Translations under genes and position numbers: made by a program | The notes under the pieces: generated by a model | Databases searched by the model: none | Told to the model about the DNA's origin: nothing | Seen by the model: the letters and a program-made list of their open reading frames with translations, nothing else | Source: Anaerolineae bacterium | GTDB lineage: Bacteria; Chloroflexota; Anaerolineae; DUEN01 | Direction of reading: 5' to 3' | Length of the DNA: 39,135 nucleotides | NCBI GenBank assembly: GCA_025060615.1 | Contig: JANXBS010000004.1 | Coordinates: 69,400 to 108,534, forward strand | Part shown: positions 33,542-39,135 of the stretch, one piece after another | How positions within the stretch are numbered: position 1 is the first letter of the stretch | How the letters are laid out: every line of letters begins with the position of its first letter

Positions 33542-33571
33542 TTATGTCCCTTCCCATTATGTCCCTTCCCA
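33542..33571 (+). repeat. Tandem 15-base direct duplication
   Basis: TTATGTCCCTTCCCA occurs twice in direct succession (33542-33556 and 33557-33571) with no mismatch. It lies in the iolE-iolG gap. Origin by slippage is likely; no function is suggested. Confidence 0.85.
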
Positions 33572-33750
33572 AGCCTTTTCATCTGCCCGTTGGGATCTGA
33601 GCGGTCTCCTAAAACTCCAGTTAGGCAGGCAAGAGGCCTCAAAGGGCCGTTCTGCGGAGAAGAGATCTCCTCCGTACTGTCCTGCGGGGATACCTGTCCA
33701 CTCTTAGCCTCAGCTCAGTAGGGAGACTTGTCCTTGATACGCATGGCGGA

Positions 33751-34659
33751 TCACAGCCCTAATGAAGCCAGATAGGCCCGATTCCGGGCGGCGCTCTCTT
33801 TTGGCGTCCCCATCCCGGGCAGCACATCTTGCTCGACGATGATCCAGCCATGATATCCCTGCTTTCGCAGTTCGGCGACGATCGCGGGGAAATCCACACT
33901 GCCCTTGCCCAGCTCGCAGAAGACGCCATGGCGGACGGCCTGGAAGTAGTCCCAACCTTCGATCCTCGCCCGCGCCGCGATCTGTGGATGGCAATCCTTG
34001 AAGTGGACGTGCCATACCCGATCGCCGTATTGTTGCAGCGCGGCCACCGGATCGCCGCCGCCGTACGTGTAGTGGCCGGTGTCCAGACACAAGCCGAGCA
34101 TCGTCGGATCGGTTCGCCGAAGCAAGGCGTCCACTTCCGCTGGCGTCTCCACATAGCCCGCACAGTGGTGATGAAACACAGTGCGCAGTCCCGTCTCCTC
34201 GCGCACAGCGCGAGCGATCTCCATGGCGCCGCGGGCGAAGATGTCCCACTGCTCAGGCGACAGGCCCTGCTCCGGTTGGATGCGGCCGGCATACTTTGTG
34301 CGCGTCGGATCTTTACCGTTGTCATCGGCCAGGACGATAAACGGATCGGTGGAACCGGTAGCGGCCGCCATCAGGCGGGCAGTGCGCAGTGCCTGTGCGC
34401 GGCCTGTCACGTGCGTCGTCGGATCGGCCAGCGCCACCGGCACGAACGCGCCCACCAGCGCCAAATGGCGCTTATCCAGTTCGGCGCGTAGCGCGGCAGG
34501 ATCGGTGGGAAGAAAGCCCCAGTCGCCCAGCTCGGTAGCTGCGTAGCCAGTTTCCGCCATCTCGTCCAACACCTGGGCGTAGCCAGCCGCCTGGCCTTCC
34601 AGATCGAACTCCAGCACCCCCCATGAACAAGGGGCATTGCCTACACGAATAGTGGTCAT
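33751..34659 (-). CDS. iolE: Inosose dehydratase-like sugar isomerase/epimerase (TIM barrel)
   Basis: Xylose-isomerase-like TIM barrel, 302 aa. In the inositol pathway IolE dehydrates scyllo-inosose to a diketone. Metal and active-site positions visible are Glu171 in [11 protein letters not shown], Asp193 and His196 in [15 protein letters not shown], His217 and His219 in [10 protein letters not shown], and a Glu in WIIVEQD. The N-terminus [13 protein letters not shown] is typical of this branch. The ATG at 34659 has GGAGGAG four to five bases upstream; an in-frame start at 34698 would precede this site and is rejected. The inositol role comes mainly from its position between iolA/iolD and iolG; IolI/IolH-type isomerases are the alternative. 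Confidence 0.82.
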   Translation of the reverse strand: MTTIRVGNAPCSWGVLEFDLEGQAAGYAQVLDEMAETGYAATELGDWGFLPTDPAALRAELDKRHLALVGAFVPVALADPTTHVTGRAQALRTARLMAAATGSTDPFIVLADDNGKDPTRTKYAGRIQPEQGLSPEQWDIFARGAMEIARAVREETGLRTVFHHHCAGYVETPAEVDALLRRTDPTMLGLCLDTGHYTYGGGDPVAALQQYGDRVWHVHFKDCHPQIAARARIEGWDYFQAVRHGVFCELGKGSVDFPAIVAELRKQGYHGWIIVEQDVLPGMGTPKESAARNRAYLASLGL

Positions 34660-34708
34660 ACATCTCCTCCAGATGCGAGTCAGTGAGTTGATGGCCAACG
34701 AAGGCAGA

Positions 34709-35050
34709 CTACCGAGGGCCTATACGGGCTGTTCGCTCGCCCAGGCGACGTAATGCCCGTGCGACGTCGGGGATGCTCATACGGTCGGCGGCGTCCCGGT
34801 AAAACGCAGCAAGCCGTTCAGTGGCAGCATCCAGGCTCAGGCCGTTCAAGCTGATCGCCTCAATCCCGGATAGCGGCTCCAAGATCATCTCTGAGATAGC
34901 CTCTCGGCGGATGCGAGCCAGCTCCTCCCCTCGCTGCCGGCTGGCCTCAGCCCGTCGCGCATCGCCGGCTGCCCGCGCCATTACTTGCAAGCTCTGCTCC
35001 AGCTCCAGTGCGTGCGCGATCACCGCGCCCAGGCTGGTCAATTCGGTCAT
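34709..35050 (-). CDS. Small helical protein of unknown function in the iol cluster
   Basis: 113 aa, not recognised. It is almost entirely helix-forming, rich in Ala, Arg, Glu and Leu, with no cysteine, no signal peptide and no transmembrane span. Segments such as [20 protein letters not shown] and [11 protein letters not shown] recall the helical hairpins of ferritin-like/rubrerythrin-type proteins, but the spaced Glu/His metal ligands are not evident. The ATG has GGAGA seven bases upstream, and the gene sits 58 bases after iolA and 49 bases before iolE on the same strand, so it is very likely co-transcribed with them. A scaffold or accessory role in inositol breakdown is a guess. Confidence 0.75.
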   Translation of the reverse strand: MTELTSLGAVIAHALELEQSLQVMARAAGDARRAEASRQRGEELARIRREAISEMILEPLSGIEAISLNGLSLDAATERLAAFYRDAADRMSIPDVARALRRLGERTARIGPR

Positions 35051-35108
35051 ATAAGATCTCCGCGGACATTGGATGGATGATGAATGTTAGAAAAAATGTT
35101 AGACCATC

Positions 35109-36557
35109 CTAAAACCATCGCGTGATCACCACCTTCTTGTGTGTGAAGAAGTCCACGGCATCCTGCCCTTGCCCATGTAGATCGCCGAAGAAGGAGTCCT
35201 TCATGCCGCCAAAGGGGAAGAAGGCAATAGGGGCAGCCACACCGATATTGACGCCGACATTGCCCACGGGCACACGATACTTGAACTCGCGGGCAGCGCG
35301 GCCGGACTCGGTGAAGATGCACGCCATGTTCCCATAGCGGCTGCGCTCGATCACGTCAATGGCCGCATCGAGGTCGGGCACCGAGATCACGCTGAGCACA
35401 GGCCCGAAGATCTCGTCGCGGGCGATGTCCATATCGGGCGTGACCTCATCGAAGATCGTAGGGCCAACAAAAAAACCATCTTCGCCGCCGGGCACATAGA
35501 CACCGCGCCCGTCTAACACCAGCCTAGCCCCCTGGGCGATGCCGCGCTCAATATAGTTCAGGATGCGCGCCTTGGCCTGTGGCGAGATCACCGGCCCCAT
35601 CTGTGTCTGCTCGTCCAACCCATTGCCTACGCGCAGCGCCGCAGCCCGCTCCACTAATTGCTCCACTAAAGGCCGATGGATGTCACCTACGGCCAGGACC
35701 AGCGAGCCAGCCAGACAACGTTGGCCAGCGTTGCCGAAGGCAGAGGTGATGATGGCCGGCACCGTCCGATCAAGAGGGGCATCGGGCATCACCACCAGCG
35801 CGTTCTTGGCCCCGCCCTGGCATTGCACCCGCTTACCTGCGGCTGCGCTAATACGATAGACCTCGCGCGCCACCGGTGTGGAGCCGACGAAAGAGACCGC
35901 GCGCACGCGCGGGTCTTCCATAAGCTGGCGAGCCACATCGGCGCCACCATGGACCACGTTATACACTCCCTCGGGTATCCCCGCCTCCAGCAACAACTCA
36001 GCTATACGGTTCTGAGTAAGCGGACATCGGTCTGACGGCTTCAGCACGTAGGTGTTGCCCGTAGCCAACGCGTATGGGACGAACCACAGCGGCACCATCG
36101 CCGGGAAATTGAAGGGGGCGAACATGGTGCAGACCCCCAGCGGCTGACGGATCATCTCCTCGTCAATACCCTCAGAGATATCCTCTGCCATCGTGCCCAA
36201 CATCAATGAGGGAACGCCGACGGCCGTCTCCACGTTCTCAATGGCGCGGCGCACCTCGCCGCGGGCCTCGTCCAGCGTCTTACCGTTTTCCAGCGTCACC
36301 GATCGGGCCAACTCCTCAAAGTGTTCCTCCAGCAGGTTCTTGAAACGAAAGAGAATACGGGCGCGGGCTAGAGGTGGCGTGCGCCGCCAGTCTTCGAACG
36401 CCTCCTGTGCTGCAGTGATGGCTGCGTCTACCTCCTCTGCCGTCGAGAGCGGCACTTGAGCCAACACCTCACCCGTAGCCGGATTGTGCACATCCTGCCA
36501 GCGCGCGGTTCGCGAAGTCGTCCATTCGCCTTGAACGAGATTGGGAATCCGATTCAT
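35109..36557 (-). CDS. iolA: Methylmalonate-semialdehyde dehydrogenase (CoA-acylating)
   Basis: Aldehyde dehydrogenase, 482 aa, that converts malonate or methylmalonate semialdehyde to acetyl- or propionyl-CoA; it closes the inositol pathway and also serves valine breakdown (mmsA). The catalytic cysteine is Cys281 in NAGQRCLAG. The MMSDH-specific segments MIRQPLGVCTMFAPFNFPAM and QCQGGAKNALVV are present; the second replaces the Glu-containing ELGGK motif of ordinary aldehyde dehydrogenases, as expected for CoA-acylating members. The ATG has GGAAGGG upstream. It follows iolD by 20 bases and precedes the small unknown gene. Confidence 0.93.
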   Translation of the reverse strand: MNRIPNLVQGEWTTSRTARWQDVHNPATGEVLAQVPLSTAEEVDAAITAAQEAFEDWRRTPPLARARILFRFKNLLEEHFEELARSVTLENGKTLDEARGEVRRAIENVETAVGVPSLMLGTMAEDISEGIDEEMIRQPLGVCTMFAPFNFPAMVPLWFVPYALATGNTYVLKPSDRCPLTQNRIAELLLEAGIPEGVYNVVHGGADVARQLMEDPRVRAVSFVGSTPVAREVYRISAAAGKRVQCQGGAKNALVVMPDAPLDRTVPAIITSAFGNAGQRCLAGSLVLAVGDIHRPLVEQLVERAAALRVGNGLDEQTQMGPVISPQAKARILNYIERGIAQGARLVLDGRGVYVPGGEDGFFVGPTIFDEVTPDMDIARDEIFGPVLSVISVPDLDAAIDVIERSRYGNMACIFTESGRAAREFKYRVPVGNVGVNIGVAAPIAFFPFGGMKDSFFGDLHGQGQDAVDFFTHKKVVITRWF

Positions 36558-36577
36558 CGCTTACCCTTCCAAACGTA

Positions 36578-38440
36578 TCACAGGAAATATCGCTCGCGTG
36601 TTCGCTGCCGCTCGTACTCCCGGCGAGCCTCCTGTACCGTCGCCATGTCTGACACCTCAGCCACGGGCACGTCCCACCACGACTCATACCCCGGCACCCG
36701 CTGCTCGCGGTCCACTTCCACGACGATGACCGTCGTGCGGTCGGCTTCTCTTGCCTCGGCCAGGGCGGCCCGGAGCTCTGACAGCGTCCTCGCCGTGAGC
36801 ACATGGGCGCCCAGGCTACGGGCGTTGGCTGCGAAGTCCACCGGCAGATACTCACCGTCAAGCTGTCCTGTCTGCGGATTGCGATAGCGATAGCTAGTGC
36901 CAAATCCGCCGCTCCCGATGGATTGCGACAGCCCACCGATGCTGGAGAAGCCGTGGTTATCGAGCAAGATCACAGTAAGCTTATATCCCTCCTGAATGCT
37001 CGTAACGAGATCTGACGACATCATCAGCCAGGAACCATCACCCACCATCACGTATACCTCTCGTTCGGGCGCGGCCATCTTCACCCCTAACCCGCCGGCG
37101 ACCTCGTAGCCCATGCATGAGTAGCCGTACTCCAGGTGATAGCCCTTAGGATCGCGCGTGCGCCACAGCTTGTGCAGATCGCCAGGGAGGCTTCCCGCCG
37201 CGCACACTACCACATCCTCCGGTCGCGAGAACTCGTTCACCACGCCGATCACCTCACCCTGCGAGGGCAGCGGACCATGCTCCAGATGATAGATACGCTC
37301 GACCTCGGCCTCCCACTCCCGCCGGAGCTGATCCACCCAGGCCCGGTAATCCGCACCGGTGTCGTAATCGCCCACCATTTGCGATAGCTCCTCTAGGGTG
37401 ACTTGGGCATCGGCCACCAACGGCAACGCGGCTTGCTTATAAGCGTCGAACTCAGCCACATTGATATTGAGGAAACGCACGTCTGGGTTCTGAAAGGCGG
37501 TTTTAGACGCGGTGGTGAAGTCAGTATACCGCGTGCCGATGCCAATCACCAGGTCGGCCTCACGAGCGATCAGATTGGCCGCGCGCGTGCCGGTTACGCC
37601 GATAGCTCCTACATTCAGCGGATGGTCATAAGGGAGCGCTCCCTTGCCGGCCTGAGTTTCCGCCACCGGGATGCCCGTTTGTCGAGCGAAGTGATCGAGA
37701 ATGGCATTCGCTTCGGAGTAGTGCACGCCGCCGCCGGCGATGATCAACGGCCGCCGTGCAGCGCGGATCCATTCGACCGCGCGCTGAAGGAGAGCCAGGT
37801 CCGCCCGCGGGCGTGGGATATGCCAAACCCGACGCTCGAATAGCGCAAGCGGGTAATCGTAAGCCTCGGCCTGGACATCTTGTGGCAAGGACAGGGTCAC
37901 GGCTCCCGTATCCGCTGGTGAAGCGAGGACGCGCATCGCTTCTGGCAACGCCGTGATGATCTGGTCGGGCCGGTTGATGCGATCCCAGTAACGGGAGACC
38001 GGCTTAAAGGCGTCGTTGACTGAGATGTCCTGGGTATGCTCAGATTCTAGTTGCTGTAACACGGGTGCGACGTTGCGGCGGGCGAAGATGTCGCCCGGCA
38101 ACAGCAACACCGGCAGCCGGTTCACGGTGGCAACAGCGGCTCCGGTGATCATGTTAGTAGCGCCGGGTCCGATAGAAGACACACAAGCGAACGTGCGCAG
38201 CCGGTTGCTCATCTTGGCAAAGCCGGCAGCGATATGCACTGCGGCCTGTTCGTTGCGGACTAGGATATAGCGGAAGTCTGGGTTTTGTTGCAGGGCTTGA
38301 CCGATGCCGGCCACACACCCATGGCCGAAGATGCCCAACATGCCGGCGAAAAAGGGGATCTCTCGACCGTCGCGCTCGACGTACTGGTTTTTCAAAAACG
38401 CAACGATAGCTTGAGCCGTGGTCAGACGACGTGTTTGCAT
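36578..38440 (-). CDS. iolD: 3D-(3,5/4)-trihydroxycyclohexane-1,2-dione acylhydrolase
   Basis: Thiamine-diphosphate-dependent ring-opening enzyme of inositol catabolism, 620 aa. It has the three-domain TPP enzyme layout: N-terminal domain with RNEQAAVHIAAGFAKMSNRL, a central Rossmann-like domain (RPLIIAGGGVHYSEAN), and a C-terminal TPP domain with GDGS at 467-470 and the downstream Asn in LLDNHGFSS. The opening RRLTTAQAIVAFLKNQYVER is characteristic of IolD. I chose ATG 38440 because AAGGAG stands seven bases before it; ATG 38458 overlaps that site. It is the first gene of the iol group on this strand, with no strong promoter visible in the 73 bases upstream. Confidence 0.95.
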   Translation of the reverse strand: MQTRRLTTAQAIVAFLKNQYVERDGREIPFFAGMLGIFGHGCVAGIGQALQQNPDFRYILVRNEQAAVHIAAGFAKMSNRLRTFACVSSIGPGATNMITGAAVATVNRLPVLLLPGDIFARRNVAPVLQQLESEHTQDISVNDAFKPVSRYWDRINRPDQIITALPEAMRVLASPADTGAVTLSLPQDVQAEAYDYPLALFERRVWHIPRPRADLALLQRAVEWIRAARRPLIIAGGGVHYSEANAILDHFARQTGIPVAETQAGKGALPYDHPLNVGAIGVTGTRAANLIAREADLVIGIGTRYTDFTTASKTAFQNPDVRFLNINVAEFDAYKQAALPLVADAQVTLEELSQMVGDYDTGADYRAWVDQLRREWEAEVERIYHLEHGPLPSQGEVIGVVNEFSRPEDVVVCAAGSLPGDLHKLWRTRDPKGYHLEYGYSCMGYEVAGGLGVKMAAPEREVYVMVGDGSWLMMSSDLVTSIQEGYKLTVILLDNHGFSSIGGLSQSIGSGGFGTSYRYRNPQTGQLDGEYLPVDFAANARSLGAHVLTARTLSELRAALAEAREADRTTVIVVEVDREQRVPGYESWWDVPVAEVSDMATVQEARREYERQRTRERYFL

Positions 38441-38483
38441 GTGAGTCTCCTTTTTCATGCCTTAGAGCCTATCCGGAAACCTT

Positions 38484-38514
38484 AGTTAGGCGAGCAAGGG
38501 GATTGCCCTCGCCT
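38484..38514 (-). repeat. Hairpin after the coiled-coil gene, overlapping a short dispersed motif
   Basis: AGGCGAG/CTCGCCT (38488-38494 with 38508-38514) forms a 7-bp stem directly at the stop codon of the coiled-coil gene. There is no T-run on the minus strand, so it is a weak terminator at best. The sequence AGTTAGGCGAGCAAG (38484-38498) matches 13 of 15 bases of a segment at 33619-33633 in another intergenic gap. Confidence 0.4.
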
Positions 38515-39135
38515 CAATCACGCAGCCAGGCTGCCAGTTCCTCATTCCCCAAGATCACTTGGCCATCCTGAACCACGCCAACTGTTTGCGCTCGCGCGCT
38601 GGCTTCCGCCTCGGGGATAATTCGCTCACCGGCCACCACCGGCACGGCGCGGTAGCCGGCCTGCCGTAGGAGGCGAGCCCGCCGCCAGGCGCGAGCGACA
38701 TCACCTTCGTCAATCACGGAAGACACCTCCACCACTAACCATACCTCGGGGGCTTCAGGCAGAGCGCGCCATCGGCCCCTCACAAGCAGATCGAGGCGTA
38801 ACACGTCTAAAACCTCATCATGCGTAAGTCGCTCTTGCAGGGTTTCCTCCAGCTCAACTGGGGCAACAACCCGCGCGCCGCGCACCCATGTCCCAAAGTA
38901 ACCGCCGGCATGCTCTCGATAGCGCAATTCCAGGATGTCCCCCACAAGGCGGTCTAACCGCCTTGAGAGCCGATCCACGAAGCTACCCAAGTCGGCGATA
39001 TTAGAAGTCAGCTGCTGAACCTCAACCGTCAGCGCCTCTAACCGCTCCTCGGTGCGCCGCTGCGCCTCCGCCAGCGCCTCCACCCGTTGCGTGAGCTCAT
39101 CCATCCGCTGGGTAAGCGAGTCCACCCGCTGCGTG
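38514..39135 (-). CDS. Coiled-coil protein with PD-(D/E)XK-like C-terminal domain (5' end outside window)
   Basis: The frame is open to the window end, so the N-terminus is missing; at least 207 residues are visible. The first ~80 residues are heptad repeats (RVDSLTQRMDELTQRVEAL, RRTEERLEALTVEVQQLTSN, FVDRLSRRLDRLVGDI), a long coiled coil. The C-terminal part has a restriction-endonuclease-like pattern: DVLRLDLLVRGRW, then WLVVEVSSVIDEGDVARAWR and a final GYRAVPVVAGERI strand. The order resembles the DUF3782-type nuclease-related proteins common in Chloroflexota and cyanobacteria. The usual ExK is ExS here, so catalysis is doubtful. It lies upstream of iolD on the same strand but is unrelated in function as far as can be seen. 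Confidence 0.7.
   Translation of the reverse strand, partial: TQRVDSLTQRMDELTQRVEALAEAQRRTEERLEALTVEVQQLTSNIADLGSFVDRLSRRLDRLVGDILELRYREHAGGYFGTWVRGARVVAPVELEETLQERLTHDEVLDVLRLDLLVRGRWRALPEAPEVWLVVEVSSVIDEGDVARAWRRARLLRQAGYRAVPVVAGERIIPEAEASARAQTVGVVQDGQVILGNEELAAWLRD

Larger units (their letters stand above)
33402..33750 (-). other. 349-base gap between iolE and iolG without a protein-coding gene
   Basis: It contains a terminator-like hairpin (33432-33460), a nine-codon leader-type ORF with a strong ribosome site (33457-33483), a 15-base tandem duplication (33542-33571), a short segment resembling one at 38484-38498, and a small inverted repeat around GAGATCTC (about 33661-33668). A TTG-started frame of 61 codons on the minus strand (33642-33457) spans the duplication and ends in the leader ORF; it has no convincing ribosome site or family and is not called as a gene. 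Confidence 0.6.

Noticed and set aside
33457-33642. 61-codon open frame on the minus strand in the iolE-iolG gap
   Set aside because: It starts with TTG, has no convincing ribosome site, crosses a tandem duplication (GKGHNGKGHN) and matches no family I recognise; only its last nine codons have a good start signal.
1-39135. CRISPR array, insertion sequence, prophage or defence island
   Set aside because: No regularly spaced repeats, transposase, integrase, recombinase or known defence genes were found; the only exact tandem repeat is the short one at 33542-33571.

Overview
The window looks like chromosomal DNA of a GC-rich bacterium of the Chloroflexota, probably an Anaerolineae-like and perhaps thermophilic lineage. 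This is inferred from gene content and protein style, not from a marker phylogeny: sugar-binding lipoproteins with Tat-type RR signals and Pro/Thr/Ala-rich linkers, many large multi-membrane-span glycosyltransferase-like proteins, an ECF sigma factor overlapping a DUF5667-type membrane protein, and (T-P)n spacers in exported proteins. No tRNA, rRNA, CRISPR array, insertion sequence or prophage gene was seen.

Region 1 (1-9554, + strand) is a carbohydrate-use locus: a LacI-type repressor cut by the window edge, a sugar ABC importer (binding lipoprotein and two permeases), a GH127/DUF1680 beta-L-arabinofuranosidase-like enzyme, then a second importer of the same layout. Neither importer has an ATPase gene here, so a shared ATPase elsewhere is likely. 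A 25-bp imperfect palindrome ahead of the first importer is a candidate LacI operator. Each binding-protein/permease junction carries a perfect GC-rich hairpin.

Region 2 (9681-16865, + strand) is a tightly packed five-gene set that appears to start from a leaderless promoter: three tandem, related multi-span membrane proteins of the PTPS-related/GT-C type, a zinc-ribbon/transmembrane/double-LysM protein, and a PIG-L (LmbE) N-acetylglucosaminyl deacetylase. A fourth large GT-C-like protein lies at 25317-27488. Together they suggest assembly of a cell-surface glycan or glycolipid.

Region 3 (16956-25106) is mostly housekeeping: ffh-rpsP-khpA; an ECF sigma factor with its membrane partner; a CDP-alcohol phosphatidyltransferase; a divergent sorbitol/xylitol-type dehydrogenase; and ftsY-prfB. 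prfB has a textbook programmed +1 frameshift, with GGAGG three bases before CTT TGA C. Several promoters (ffh, ftsY, 25317 gene, metallo-hydrolase, phosphatidyltransferase) are close to the sigma70 consensus.

Region 4 (27532-39135, - strand) holds RNase HI-like and metallo-beta-lactamase-fold genes, a DUF348/G5/3D cell-wall protein, a redoxin, a lipoprotein alpha/beta-hydrolase, and a myo-inositol catabolic set (iolD, iolA/mmsA, a small unknown gene, iolE, iolG). iolB, iolC and iolJ are not present here. A short leader-peptide ORF running into a terminator-like hairpin precedes iolG and is the most attention-worthy regulatory structure. The window ends inside a coiled-coil protein with a PD-(D/E)XK-like C-terminal domain.
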